A stretch of 64,000 nt of DNA from Auanema rhodensis (GCA_964057225.1 OZ059896.1:15512501-15576500); one strand, 5' to 3'; shown: positions 39,601-49,079, numbered from the stretch's first letter. A program made the numbers and translations. The notes: a model not told the origin generated them from the letters alone.

Positions 39601-42318
39601 CAGGAAGAAATTGAAAAACAAGTCAAAGAAATGCTTGAGCAAGGCATAATAGAGCCTTCTACATCTCTATTTAATAGCCCTGTAGTACTAGTTAAGAAGA
39701 AAGATGACACGTATAGGTTTGTGACAGATTTTCGAGCTTTAAATAATGTCACACGCAAGCAAACTTATGTCATTCCAAGCATTTCTGACATAGTTGATTT
39801 GGCAGCAGGCGCCCAATTTTTCTCAAACTTCGATTTAGTGTCAGGATTTTTTCAAATATCCTTGAGAAAATCAGATCGACCACTAACAGCATTTACGACC
39901 ACATCCGGCACATACCAGTACAAACGGATGCCGATGGGCCTTTGTGGAGCCCCTCATACCTTTCAAACAGCAGTAAGGTATTTGCAAAGTAAATGTTCTT
40001 GTAAACTATTTGTTTATTTGGACGATCTATTAGTTATATCTGATACAAGAGAACAACATCTCAAAGATATCGATGATTTACTGCAAGCAGTAGAAGAATT
40101 GGGAATGAAGATAAAGCTTAAGAAATGCGCTTTTGCTCAACCAGAAGTGAAATTTCTAGGACTTATTGTAGGACGTCAAGGTATAAAACCTGACCCTCAA
40201 AAAGTCGCCGCCATACAAGATTATCCGGCACCAAAGAATGCAACAGGTGTACGAGCATTCTTGGGAATGGTTGGATTCTTTCGCAAATTCATGAAAGATT
40301 TTGCACGTATCGCAAGCCCTTTATACGATCTGACAAAGGCAGATACTGAATTCAAATGGGAAAACAAACATCAAGAAGCTTTAGACCTCCTTAAAAGAAG
40401 TTTAATACAGGCACCCGTTTTAAGCCCACCTAAATCGGACCGCTTGTTTATAGTTGAAAGCGACGGTAGTAACATCGCCATAGGTGCTGTATTATTACAA
40501 CCGGAAGATCCAAAACAACCTCTGAAAAATCTACACCCTATCGCATTTGCAAGCAGAAAACTAGTTAAAGCCGAACGTAACTACGCACCAATCGAGATAG
40601 AAGCATTAGGCCTTGTATATGCATTAAATCAATTCCGTACATACATTCTTGGAACTCATACTATATGTATTACGGACCATCGACCTCTTACCAGCTTAAT
40701 GACACGCAGAGACTTATTTGGTCGTCTTGCGAAGTTCCAGCTGGTCATCCAAGAATATGATATTGAAATAAAATATCGCGCAGGCCAATTAAATAAAGTA
40801 TGCGATGCTCTATCTCGATATATAGGTGAAGAAGCTAACGATGCTAAGCCGGAAACAAAGAAGAAGAAAATGGAAGAAATTCACATTAACGCCATAAATA
40901 CACCAACAATAAAGGAAATTCAACTAAGCACCCCTTGGATTAAACGGACGATAGCGGAGATTGAATATAGAGCACAAAAGAACATGACAGCTAATGACAG
41001 ATATTGTGTCATAAATGACTTGCTCTATACAAAACCAACAGACAAAAAGCCACAACCCGCTATCGTAATACCACAAGAACACCCCATAATTGAGGAAATA
41101 ATCAAAGTTTTTCATGAGGATCCTACAATTGCAGCACATCAAGGAATTATTAAAACAAAAGAAGCAATTCTAAGAAGATTCTATTGGACAAATATGCAGA
41201 ACGACATTACTATATTCATCAAGAACTGCATTAAATGTGCTCAAAGAAAAAAAGATCCACATTCCATGACGGTACAACCAATAGGTCATTTTGAGATACC
41301 AAGCAAGCCATTTGAACGAGTCCACATGGACGTAATGGGACCATTTCCCCCTTCAAAAAGAAACTGTACCTACGTCATTACCATGCAAGACGCATTTACA
41401 AAATGGTCAACAACAATTGCTGTACCACAAATAACAACGGAAATCACAATTGATCGATTTCTAAGACATTTCGTTTACATTTTTGGACCACCCCATCGCT
41501 TGATCACCGATAGAGGTTCAAACTTTGTATCTAAAAAGTTCGAAGAAATGTGTACTAAACTTGGAATCAAACATGAACCAACACTACCACACCAAAAGAA
41601 CTCAAATGGACAAGTGGAAAGACTTCACCGAACCCTCGAAGAAGGATTAACCCACTACTTAAAAGAGGACCTTAGTGACTGGGATACTGTATTACCAAAA
41701 ATCACTTTTGCTATTAACAATATTCAGCACGCGACTACAGGGATTGCGCCATACATTGCATTATTCGGTAAAGAATGCAGAATGTCAATGGACGCTGAAT
41801 TACCAGAAACGATCACCAAAATTCAAGAAATTTCTGAAGAATTACTCCAAAGAAGACCAGATATGGACAAGAGAGACGAAATAATAAAGAACCGCATAGC
41901 TAAAAATCAAGAAAATGCGAAAAAGAAGAAAGATAGAACGCAAAGAGCACACCATAGAGACATTCAACCGGGCGACATGGTGATGACGACTATAAAATCA
42001 CACCAAATCGGCCAAAAGCTTCGGAAAAGCTATGATGGACCATGCGAAGTCATCAACGTAGAAGGATCAAAAGTTCAAATCAGAAATTCATCAGGAAAAC
42101 TACAAGATATCCACAAAGATAACTTGAAAATCTTCTCTCCTGCTTCACAAAACATCTCTTACAACACTCGCGCAAGGTTTCGAGAAAGTCAAGCAGAAGA
42201 AGATAGCGACATCGAAATAATAGAAGTGATCAACAGGAACAACAAGGATAGCATAGATACAGAGCCAGAAGATGAAAATGAAGACGAAATATGGCTTCCG
42301 AGGAATGAAGAAGAATAA
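33613..42318 (+). CDS. Gag-Env-protease-RT-RNase H-integrase polyprotein of element C
   Basis: One frame of 2901 codons with no stop. It opens at GTG 33613 (GTGGCACGA in a Kozak-like CAAA context; an ATG-to-GTG change is likely); the first ATG is 34612. Order by position: Ser/Pro/Lys-rich Gag N-terminus to about 34650; capsid-like region about 34680-35180 homologous to A; Asn/Arg/Gly/Tyr-rich nucleocapsid without CCHC (35220-35560); signal-like hydrophobic stretch 35570-35640; glycoprotein ectodomain with a furin-type KRDKR site near 36424; Thr-rich mucin-like tract 37330-37480 followed by RKQR; membrane anchor about 38365-38447; tail with PPSY at 38494; a second hydrophobic stretch 38574-38630; protease DSGS at 38695; RT with YLDD at 40015-40026; RNase H with SDGS (about 40460) and TDHRP; integrase with a zinc module (about 41110-41240), DDE residues near 41330, 41509 and 41621, and a GPY/F-like C-terminal module. 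Env between Gag and protease is not a layout I know in Ty3/Gypsy. Confidence 0.93.
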   Translation: MARRYSSAVPALYPSESSDDIAVASRTRSRTRLLSVQIEEPEQEVKPKVEKTFIPREGTYSPPDNTEEDPDFYIQDYNIQTSASTPKVHSFKSNKKIQKIQKPKQITSNTSPATPHLNLSTLSVNTDNDLASSFELTLTPQAFSTPIENSQLNKTSSLTIRKSPLSVITDKLDSKKLDSKKINKRKTNTPRRRSTSNNPVEPNQEITEVLPLSLTTDKFKSKKSLTARLIKVLNLSPGEVTTEQVDNSLHVSSNPTLNKSDSAIPSSSVSIHSTPQATSRIIKLPGKRFSSAAPTISYPTSGNSKKGGKNLTARSSGSKGITSSRTYPEDIPTMTETPRLPGAGKSTIAHALSSPYCPIYDGSRNFRDFVAKFNTFSNALGLVMPERLTILPLLLKNDRAEEAYLELPDKVRTAGPWVTLIEELTSKLCPEYNQDPALITLQNSTQGDLSIDGFAQTLRNLSLNAFSNSDTHKDHILRSTFLRGLKNTIRPGVIRAKPKTFAEAVDSARWEESIANQVADPQALLVNAIERTFPPRRNNGGRGMARGYQSFNNKNYQNYNNYNNYHPNFQNNQNYHKFSKNQKGWNFQNPFARNRNFGDRGRNYQNQNQNGYQRSHNASQNQEMSNNRQRNNSTFRGNNNNRGRGRGSRVNNLTLISPLTLAVALSVILSLVTTAEAYQLCTKATGGALLRPPSLRKCLLPPIKHILRTKVHLYTRNQTAHEWDAWRCSKEIHKMCIRDLLFLRDTNTTIARIEKIPAAECRLAVRDRRWNWSELKKIDSITYATDEPSFSPGRSFNNELCEEKARLVIERGVMTRMPDETIISNLILNTEGCLAHHGECASDTSIIIWEKQPYEYRCNYIDMSEYDVIIGDGIILLPTTQSALVIDQKEIPKQISSCFKQPIFHTTTGNYILLPQYPNDTNIHVLIEREYKKLPAKRDKRAIAECTVELNKEWIQKQEDFETLILNICPYPFLRPVMSNPGIYQIIPLIKARRAVNPSYSIIDWVSAHPEKFYFFLRSPVSDKSIQRFLQTYEIHDPEEAILYFLAQKELAATTRGAIRYLTSQQLLEQIGDRLTAHEFDEKLLEKDGSYRERAESIAMELAYTPVIFENNLSVPSRQEVLKSFVNMPPIRPTLTTDNADERIVLRNTLYLYHNLMTLRVIRPNKTAAAVDDEKFRQLTINVPDTNKLYRDKDSNYGISIGPHPRIQNPSADTRQLLIKTFLPLLEDIETPPYLTRRLSLTTTTDKPASLVQETTKSHTTRIPTTTTVETTTAAITTTLSPTTLATVTDTASRILRKQRTSSPPVETREIQAQATYTASKVNNEIQFNLNVSRRIAQDHLQYTTTLIQEELQKHFMESYESICEIQNRYLELWRSILHIEPTIAMRTILGREDIAARFVGSDIVHVHICLPLQPKAVYHNHKINDTCYLETPVITEDERLYFAAPGSRDLLTHGKEIDCEHVPTDVYYQNGEWININGSVEVKPISLFDKAQYHQLTPLKFTGANLYTNLSLRVYSMSTAIAYGASLASIRQNHVLHTIHNDPKITSAFNLLKKGSDYISKAAEFTTSAWTSVKQFLIGSIERTLIFIGSMVTIAAVLIILFVVAKFWFFRATPLTVMHVHEIDNEPPSYEETLELVSRPDQQMPDNIMKQYYPALVTFIPIAIPFVASIVSAETKLPLIYISVEDKLILALWDSGSSVSYVRLSTLKYLNMAENVKKRHLVAMAANKSTFTFYGKINLVIEIAGYEIEHTFLVSNDHDCPAPALIGLDFMKALDSENIDVSLKPSKKRLEIGNNAIPLIGNESIKHTEITVNIINLRTKTLKPDEEAPIPIKTDKPLESNEVVVLGDSGSALKSLYPTAFRDTSGVYVMFRNNTDETIAMEANSVIGQAIIGEIPACEPFKHKPILPYVPPEADWESKLPYFPRDFIKDLDLENADLTKEEKHELTKIIESHREAFLNEDRKIGLFKGPIEHTIPLRTDMDMPKPRITRIPLGKQEEIEKQVKEMLEQGIIEPSTSLFNSPVVLVKKKDDTYRFVTDFRALNNVTRKQTYVIPSISDIVDLAAGAQFFSNFDLVSGFFQISLRKSDRPLTAFTTTSGTYQYKRMPMGLCGAPHTFQTAVRYLQSKCSCKLFVYLDDLLVISDTREQHLKDIDDLLQAVEELGMKIKLKKCAFAQPEVKFLGLIVGRQGIKPDPQKVAAIQDYPAPKNATGVRAFLGMVGFFRKFMKDFARIASPLYDLTKADTEFKWENKHQEALDLLKRSLIQAPVLSPPKSDRLFIVESDGSNIAIGAVLLQPEDPKQPLKNLHPIAFASRKLVKAERNYAPIEIEALGLVYALNQFRTYILGTHTICITDHRPLTSLMTRRDLFGRLAKFQLVIQEYDIEIKYRAGQLNKVCDALSRYIGEEANDAKPETKKKKMEEIHINAINTPTIKEIQLSTPWIKRTIAEIEYRAQKNMTANDRYCVINDLLYTKPTDKKPQPAIVIPQEHPIIEEIIKVFHEDPTIAAHQGIIKTKEAILRRFYWTNMQNDITIFIKNCIKCAQRKKDPHSMTVQPIGHFEIPSKPFERVHMDVMGPFPPSKRNCTYVITMQDAFTKWSTTIAVPQITTEITIDRFLRHFVYIFGPPHRLITDRGSNFVSKKFEEMCTKLGIKHEPTLPHQKNSNGQVERLHRTLEEGLTHYLKEDLSDWDTVLPKITFAINNIQHATTGIAPYIALFGKECRMSMDAELPETITKIQEISEELLQRRPDMDKRDEIIKNRIAKNQENAKKKKDRTQRAHHRDIQPGDMVMTTIKSHQIGQKLRKSYDGPCEVINVEGSKVQIRNSSGKLQDIHKDNLKIFSPASQNISYNTRARFRESQAEEDSDIEIIEVINRNNKDSIDTEPEDENEDEIWLPRNEEE

Positions 42319-43024
42319 CAACAAGATAATGCTACGTTATTTAAATTATTGTAACAAAATAACGATGAATTAAAAAAAAAAAAAAAAAAATTAATGCTAA
42401 ATAACATTCAAAATAAAAATAGCATTTAATAGAGATTGAGAAAGGAAAAATAAGGCAAATTCTAAACGAGGAGATGTTATGACTAATGGTTCCAAGTTAC
42501 CGTAATCCTATGCGGACTAGAGGACATTTTGACAACCATCCGAGCTCCATGTGCCTCTCCAAATAAGATGAGATGAACACTGGTAGGCGTATCAACCACA
42601 ATTTCATCTTAAGTGGTAGTCTCCATTAGTAATCAAGGATTCACTCTGGGAGACATATGGAGACACATTATTAAATCATAATCTCGGTTCAATTTAGAAA
42701 TGAGTACTTCTTGAGACCATTAGTCAAAATAATAACATATTCCCATTCATTACTAGCCCCTTTATTCTACAATCTCTATTAGGAAATGCTTGAATATTAA
42801 GATAATTAATTTATGAAATTAATAATATTCTAATTCATCGTCCCTTCATATTATATTGAACCCTTCTTATAAATTATTGTAATTTTGTTTGTATACTAAC
42901 TAAAACTCTATCATACTATAGTTATTGTGAAGCTAAAACAATTGAACTCTAAAACTCAGTTACATATAAGCCCAAATTTTTGTTTAAAATATCGCGAGGT
43001 CGCGACAATCTTTGAAAAAGGGCA
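42319..43024 (+). other. 3' noncoding region of element C
   Basis: A poly(A) run at 42372-42390, then mixed AT-rich sequence without frames. A short purine run GAAAAAGGG at 43013-43021 may act as polypurine tract before the LTR. Confidence 0.5.
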
Positions 43025-43390
43025 CGTTCCATTCGGAGACTCTATATATGTAACTGCAGGGTTAGAGCCAGACCGACTAGAGGAATGAGGAATGGCACCG
43101 CCTTCCCTCATGCCCCTATTCGGGAGTTCGCCCCTTTGCAAGCCCATGGACGGTTTGCATCTAACTTAGTTAATCTTATATATTAGTCTTTGTCTTGTAA
43201 ATGTAGTTTACTTTATCCTTGTGTTAATGTATTGTAATGATATTGTATTGTGTATAATAAACCTATATATTTCCTTATCTTATGTAATCCTTATGCTCTG
43301 TTTCCATACCGCTACACTTATGGAATACTATACGCGTAGTTGAGCAGACTACAATGGTCTGTTCAATATACGTAGGAGCATAATGGAACG
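43025..43390 (+). repeat. 3' LTR of element C
   Basis: 366 bp, same as the 5' LTR by eye. Followed by AAAT and the array spacer. Confidence 0.95.
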
Positions 43391-43488
43391 AAATGACGTC
43401 ATTTTTCTCATGACGCGTCAATTTTCAAAACCAAATTAGAAGGAACGGTTGCACTCCATACATATTCCGAAAAGAAAGGTAAGCATTC

Positions 43489-43607
43489 GCTTACGACCAT
43501 ACCACGTTGAAAGTACGCCATCCCGTCCGATCTGGCAAGTCAAGCAACGTTGGGCCCGGTTAGTACTTGGATCGGAGACGGCTTGGGAATCCCGGGTGCC
43601 GTAAGCT
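43489..43607 (+). rRNA. 5S rRNA gene
   Basis: Full-length consensus copy, first after element C. Confidence 0.95.
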
Positions 43608-43708
43608 TTTCCTTTTTCTCATATTTTCATATAGTTTATCATCTTTAGTTACCTATATGGTATACGGTTAACTAGAAATGCTTTCGTTTTCCGAGACAAC
43701 TGTTAGAC

Positions 43709-43849
43709 AGCTTTGCGCAGTGGCGATAACGTGACCAATGAGGCTTTGCCGAGGTGCGTTTATTGCTGGTTGAAAACTTTTCCCAATTACCCGCGATATT
43801 CCCTGAAACATGGGTGATATACGCAATTTTTGAATGCCTGATAAGGCTG
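43709..43849 (+). ncRNA. U4: U4 snRNA gene
   Basis: Full-length consensus copy. Confidence 0.93.
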
Positions 43850-43874
43850 ATTAGCATATTATGGTAGATTGTTC

Positions 43875-43910
43875 CACGTGAAATGACGTCATTTTTCTCA
43901 TGACGCGTCA
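43875..43910. promoter_or_regulatory. Palindrome cluster in the U4-5S spacer (representative unit)
   Basis: Three palindromes lie in a row: CACGTG (43875-43880), the perfect 14-mer AAATGACGTCATTT with a CRE/ATF core (43881-43894) and TGACGCGTCA (43901-43910). They are 3' of U4 and about 70-100 bp upstream of the next 5S, and recur in almost every unit; the third is absent in 471-bp and 416-bp units. A role in U4 3'-end formation, 5S control or insulation is inference only. Confidence 0.5.
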
Positions 43911-43978
43911 ATTTTCAAAACCAAATTAGAAGGAACGGTTGCACTCCATACATATTCCGAAAAGAAAGGTAAGCATTC

Positions 43979-44097
43979 GCTTACGACCATACCACGTTGA
44001 AAGTACGCCATCCCGTTCGATCTGGCAAGTCAAGCAACGTTGGGCCCGGTTAGTACTTGGATCGGAGACGGCTTGGGAATCCCGGCTGCCGTAAGCT
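43979..44097 (+). rRNA. 5S rRNA gene, variant
   Basis: Full length; CCCGGCTGCC substitution near the 3' end. Confidence 0.94.
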
Positions 44098-44198
44098 TTT
44101 CCTTTTTCTCATATTTTCATATAGTTTATCATCTTTAGTTACCTATATGGTATACGGTTAACTAGAAATGCTTTCGTTTTCCGAGAGAACTGTTAGAC

Positions 44199-44339
44199 AG
44201 CTTTGCGCAGTGGCGATAACGTGACCAATGAGGCTTTGCCGAGGTGCGTTTATTGCTGGTTGAAAACTTTTCCCAATTACCCGCGATATTCCCTGAAACA
44301 TGGGTGATATACGCAATTTTTGAATGCCTGATAAGGTTG
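44199..44339 (+). ncRNA. U4: U4 snRNA gene, variant
   Basis: Full length; GATAAGGTTG at the 3' hairpin. Confidence 0.92.
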
Positions 44340-44449
44340 ATTAGCATATTATGAAAGATTGTTCCACGTTAAATGACGTCATTTTTCAAAACCAAATTAG
44401 AAGGAACGGTTGCACTCCATACATATTCCGAAAAGAAAGGTAAGCATTC

Positions 44450-44568
44450 GCTTACGACCATACCACGTTGAAAGTACGCCATCCCGTCCGATCTGGCAAG
44501 TCAAGCAACGTTGGGCCCGGTTAGTACTTGGATCGGAGACGGCTTGGGAATCCCGGGTGCCGTAAGCT
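44450..44568 (+). rRNA. 5S rRNA gene
   Basis: Full-length consensus copy in the 471-bp unit. Confidence 0.95.
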
Positions 44569-44669
44569 TTTCCTTTTTCTCATATTTTCATATAGTTTAT
44601 CATCTTTAGTTACCTATATGGTATACGGTTAACTAGAAATGCTTTCGTTTTCCGAGAGAACTGTTAGAC

Positions 44670-44810
44670 AGCTTTGCGCAGTGGCGATAACGTGACCAAT
44701 GAGGCTTTGCCGAGGTGCGTTTATTGCTGGTTGAAAACTTTTCCCAATTACCCGCGATATTCCCTGAAACATGGGTGATATACGCAATTTTTGAATGCCT
44801 GATAAGGCTG
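44670..44810 (+). ncRNA. U4: U4 snRNA gene
   Basis: Full-length consensus copy. Confidence 0.93.
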
Positions 44811-44939
44811 ATTAGCATATTATGGAAGATTGTTCCACGTGAAATGACGTCATTTTTCTCATGACGCGTCAATTTTCAAAACCAAATTAGAAGGAACGGT
44901 TGCACTCCATACATATTCCGAAAAGAAAGGTAAGCATTC

Positions 44940-45058
44940 GCTTACGACCATACCACGTTGAAAGTACGCCATCCCGTCCGATCTGGCAAGTCAAGCAACG
45001 TTGGGCCCGGTTAGTACTTGGATCGGAGACGGCTTGGGAATCCCGGGTGCCGTAAGCT
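44940..45058 (+). rRNA. 5S rRNA gene
   Basis: Full-length consensus copy. Confidence 0.95.
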
Positions 45059-45159
45059 TTTCCTTTTTCTCATATTTTCATATAGTTTATCATCTTTAGT
45101 TACCTATATGGTATACGGTTAACTAGAAATGCTTTCGTTTTCCGAGAGAACTGTTAGAC

Positions 45160-45300
45160 AGCTTTGCGCAGTGGCGATAACGTGACCAATGAGGCTTTGC
45201 CGAGGTGCGTTTATTGCTGGTTGAAAACTTTTCCCAATTACCCGCGATATTCCCTGAAACATGGGTGATATACGCAATTTTTGAATGCCTGATAAGGCTG
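45160..45300 (+). ncRNA. U4: U4 snRNA gene
   Basis: Full-length consensus copy. Confidence 0.93.
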
Positions 45301-45429
45301 ATTAGCATATTATGGAAGATTGTTTCACGTGAAATGACGTCATTTTTCTCATGACGCGTCAATTTTCCAAACCAAATTAGAAGGAACGGTTGCACTCCAT
45401 ACATATTCCGAAAAGAAAGGTAAGCATTC

Positions 45430-45548
45430 GCTTACGACCATACCACGTTGAAAGTACGCCATCCCGTTCGATCTGGCAAGTCAAGCAACGTTGGGCCCGG
45501 TTAGTACTTGGATCGGAGACGGCTTGGGAATCCCGTGTGCCGTAAGCT
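45430..45548 (+). rRNA. 5S rRNA gene, variant
   Basis: Full length; CCCGTGTGCC variant. Confidence 0.94.
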
Positions 45549-45649
45549 TTTCCTTTTTCTCATATTTTCATATAGTTTATCATCTTTAGTTACCTATATG
45601 GTATACGGTTAACTAGAAATGCTTTCGTTTTCCGAGACAACTGTTAGAC

Positions 45650-45790
45650 AGCTTTGCGCAGTGGCGATAACGTGACCAATGAGGCTTTGCCGAGGTGCGT
45701 TTATTGCTGGTTGAAAACTTTTCCCAATTACCCGCGATATTCCCTGAAACATGGGTGATATACGCAATTTTTGAATGCCTGATAAGGCTG
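45650..45790 (+). ncRNA. U4: U4 snRNA gene
   Basis: Full-length consensus copy. Confidence 0.93.
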
Positions 45791-45919
45791 ATTAGCATAT
45801 TATGGAAGATTGTTCCACGTGAAATGACGTCATTTTTCTCATGACGCGTCAATTTTCCAAACCAAATTAGAAGGAACGGTTGCACTCCATACATATTCCG
45901 AAAAGAAAGGTAAGCATTC

Positions 45920-46038
45920 GCTTACGACCATACCACGTTGAAAGTACGCCATCCCGTTCGATCTGGCAAGTCAAGCAACGTTGGGCCCGGTTAGTACTTG
46001 GATCGGAGACGGCTTGGGAATCCCGGGTGCCGTAAGCT
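45920..46038 (+). rRNA. 5S rRNA gene
   Basis: Full-length consensus copy. Confidence 0.95.
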
Positions 46039-46139
46039 TTTCCTTTTTCTCATATTTTCATATAGTTTATCATCTTTAGTTACCTATATGGTATACGGTT
46101 AACTAGAAATGCTTTCGTTTTCCGAGACAACTGTTAGAC

Positions 46140-46280
46140 AGCTTTGCGCAGTGGCGATAACGTGACCAATGAGGCTTTGCCGAGGTGCGTTTATTGCTGG
46201 TTGAAAACTTTTCCCAATTACCCGCGATATTCCCTGAAACATGGGTGATATACGCAATTTTTGAATGCCTGATAAGGCTG
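46140..46280 (+). ncRNA. U4: U4 snRNA gene
   Basis: Full-length consensus copy. Confidence 0.93.
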
Positions 46281-46409
46281 ATTAGCATATTATGGAAGAT
46301 TGTTTCACGTGAAATGACGTCATTTTTCTCATGACGCGTCAATTTTCCAAACCAAATTAGAAGGAACGGTTGCACTCCATACATATTCCGAAAAGAAAGG
46401 TAAGCATTC

Positions 46410-46528
46410 GCTTACGACCATACCACGTTGAAAGTACGCCATCCCGTTCGATCTGGCAAGTCAAGCAACGTTGGGCACGGTTAGTACTTGAATCGGAGAC
46501 GGCTTGGGAATCCCGGGTGCCGTAAGCT
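46410..46528 (+). rRNA. 5S rRNA gene, variant
   Basis: Full length; GGGCACGG and TTGAATCGG variants as in segment III. Confidence 0.94.
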
Positions 46529-46629
46529 TTTCCTTTTTCTCATATTTTCATATAGTTTATCATCTTTAGTTACCTATATGGTATACGGTTAACTAGAAAT
46601 GCTTTCGTTTTCCGAGACAACTGTTAGAC

Positions 46630-46770
46630 AGCTTTGCGCAGTGGCGATAACGTGACCAATGAGGCTTTGCCGAGGTGCGTTTATTGCTGGTTGAAAACTT
46701 TTCCCAATTACCCGCGATATTCCCTGAAACATGGGTGATATACGCAATTTTTGAATGCCTGATAAGGCTG
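46630..46770 (+). ncRNA. U4: U4 snRNA gene
   Basis: Full-length consensus copy. Confidence 0.93.
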
Positions 46771-46899
46771 ATTAGCATATTATGGAAGATTGTTCCACGT
46801 GAAATGACGTCATTTTTCTCATGACGCGTCAATTTTCCAAACCAAATTAGAAGGAACGGTTGCACTCCATACATATTCCGAAAAGAAAGGTAAGCATTC

Positions 46900-47018
46900 G
46901 CTTACGACCATACCACGTTGAAAGTACGCCATCCCGTCCGATCTGGCAAGTCAAGCAACGTTGGGCCCGGTTAGTACTTGGATCGGAGACGGCTTGGGAA
47001 TCCCGGGTGCCGTAAGCT
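46900..47018 (+). rRNA. 5S rRNA gene
   Basis: Full-length consensus copy. Confidence 0.95.
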
Positions 47019-47119
47019 TTTCCTTTTTCTCATATTTTCATATAGTTTATTATCATTAGTTACCTATATGGTATACGGTTAACTAGAAATGCTTTCGTTT
47101 TCCGAGACAACTGTTAGAC

Positions 47120-47260
47120 AGCTTTGCGCAGTGGCGATAACGTGACCAATGAGGCTTTGCCGAGGTGCGTTTATTGCTGGTTGAAAACTTTTCCCAATTA
47201 CCCGCGATATTCCCTGAAACATGGGTGATATACGCAATTTTTGAATGCCTGATAAGGCTG
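47120..47260 (+). ncRNA. U4: U4 snRNA gene
   Basis: Full-length consensus copy. Confidence 0.93.
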
Positions 47261-47389
47261 ATTAGCATATTATGGAAGATTGTTTCACGTGAAATGACGT
47301 CATTTTTCTCATGACGCGTCAATTTTCCAAACCAAATTAGAAGGAACGGTTGCACTCCATACATATTCCGAAAAGAAAGGTAAGCATTC

Positions 47390-47508
47390 GCTTACGACCA
47401 TACCACGTTGAAAGTACGCCATCCCGTTCGATCTGGCAAGTCAAGCAACGTTGGGCCCGGTTAGTACTTGGATCGGAGACGGCTTGGGAATCCCGTGTGC
47501 CGTAAGCT
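47390..47508 (+). rRNA. 5S rRNA gene, variant
   Basis: Full length; CCCGTGTGCC variant. Confidence 0.94.
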
Positions 47509-47609
47509 TTTCCTTTTTCTCATATTTTCATATAGTTTATCATCTTTAGTTACCTATATGGTATACGGTTAACTAGAAATGCTTTCGTTTTCCGAGACAA
47601 CTGTTAGAC

Positions 47610-47750
47610 AGCTTTGCGCAGTGGCGATAACGTGACCAATGAGGCTTTGCCGAGGTGCGTTTATTGCTGGTTGAAAACTTTTCCCAATTACCCGCGATAT
47701 TCCCTGAAACATGGGTGATATACGCAATTTTTGAATGCCTGATAAGGCTG
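47610..47750 (+). ncRNA. U4: U4 snRNA gene
   Basis: Full-length consensus copy. Confidence 0.93.
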
Positions 47751-47879
47751 ATTAGCATATTATGGAAGATTGTTCCACGTGAAATGACGTCATTTTTCTC
47801 ATGACGCGTCAATTTTCCAAACCAAATTAGAAGGAACGGTTGCACTCCATACATATTCCGAAAAGAAAGGTAAGCATTC

Positions 47880-47998
47880 GCTTACGACCATACCACGTTG
47901 AAAGTACGCCATCCCGTTCGATCTGGCAAGTCAAGCAACGTTGGGCCCGGTTAGTACTTGGATCGGAGACGGCTTGGGAATCCCGGGTGCCGTAAGCT
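47880..47998 (+). rRNA. 5S rRNA gene
   Basis: Full-length consensus copy. Confidence 0.95.
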
Positions 47999-48099
47999 TT
48001 TCCTTTTTCTCATATTTTCATATAGTTTATCATCTTTAGTTACCTATATGGTATACGGTTAACTAGAAATGCTTTCGTTTTCCGAGACAACTGTTAGAC

Positions 48100-48240
48100 A
48101 GCTTTGCGCAGTGGCGATAACGTGACCAATGAGGCTTTGCCGAGGTGCGTTTATTGCTGGTTGAAAACTTTTCCCAATTACCCGCGATATTCCCTGAAAC
48201 ATGGGTGATATACGCAATTTTTGAATGCCTGATAAGGCTG
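48100..48240 (+). ncRNA. U4: U4 snRNA gene
   Basis: Full-length consensus copy. Confidence 0.93.
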
Positions 48241-48369
48241 ATTAGCATATTATGGAAGATTGTTCCACGTGAAATGACGTCATTTTTCTCATGACGCGTC
48301 AATTTTCCAAACCAAATTAGAAGGAACGGTTGCACTCCATACATATTCCGAAAAGAAAGGTAAGCATTC

Positions 48370-48488
48370 GCTTACGACCATACCACGTTGAAAGTACGCC
48401 ATCCCGTTCGATCTGGCAAGTCAAGCAACGTTGGGCCCGGTTAGTACTTGGATCGGAGACGGCTTGGGAATCCCGGGTGCCGTAAGCT
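48370..48488 (+). rRNA. 5S rRNA gene
   Basis: Full-length consensus copy. Confidence 0.95.
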
Positions 48489-48589
48489 TTTCCTTTTTCT
48501 CATATTTTCATATAGTTTATTATCTTTAGTTACCTATATGGTATACGGTTAACTAGAAATGCTTTCGTTTTCCGAGACAACTGTTAGAC

Positions 48590-48730
48590 AGCTTTGCGCA
48601 GTGGCGATAACGTGACCAATGAGGCTTTGCCGAGGTGCGTTTATTGCTGGTTGAAAACTTTTCCCAATTACCCGCGATATTCCCTGAAACATGGGTGATA
48701 TACGCAATTTTTGAATGCCTGATAAGGCTG
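48590..48730 (+). ncRNA. U4: U4 snRNA gene
   Basis: Full-length consensus copy. Confidence 0.93.
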
Positions 48731-48859
48731 ATTAGCATATTATGGAAGATTGTTTCACGTGAAATGACGTCATTTTTCTCATGACGCGTCAATTTTCCAA
48801 ACCAAATTAGAAGGAACGGTTGCACTCCATACATATTCCGAAAAGAAAGGTAAGCATTC

Positions 48860-48978
48860 GCTTACGACCATACCACGTTGAAAGTACGCCATCCCGTTCG
48901 ATCTGGCAAGTCAAGCAACGTTGGGCCCGGTTAGTACTTGGATCGGAGACGGCTTGGGAATCCCGGGTGCCGTAAGCT
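48860..48978 (+). rRNA. 5S rRNA gene
   Basis: Full-length consensus copy. Confidence 0.95.
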
Positions 48979-49079
48979 TTTCCTTTTTCTCATATTTTCA
49001 TATAGTTTATTATCTTTAGTTACCTATATGGTATACGGTTAACTAGAAATGCTTTCGTTTTCCGAGAGAACTGTTAGAC

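Larger units (their letters stand above)
31317..43390 (+). mobile_element. Element C: complete Ty3/Gypsy retroelement with Gag-Env-Pol order
   Basis: Two 366-bp LTRs that look identical, a 4-bp target duplication AAAT (31313-31316 and 43391-43394), a tRNA-Gln-type primer site, a 1.9-kb leader holding an antisense gene, one 8.7-kb polyprotein frame and a 700-bp 3' noncoding region. The LTR ends form a 9-bp inverted repeat (CGTTCCATT/AATGGAACG). The intact frame and identical LTRs imply very recent movement. Confidence 0.95.

Noticed and set aside
38886..39758. 290-codon minus-strand frame in element C
   Set aside because: It lies antisense to the protease and RT region, has no splice or poly(A) context, and its composition mirrors the sense coding strand.
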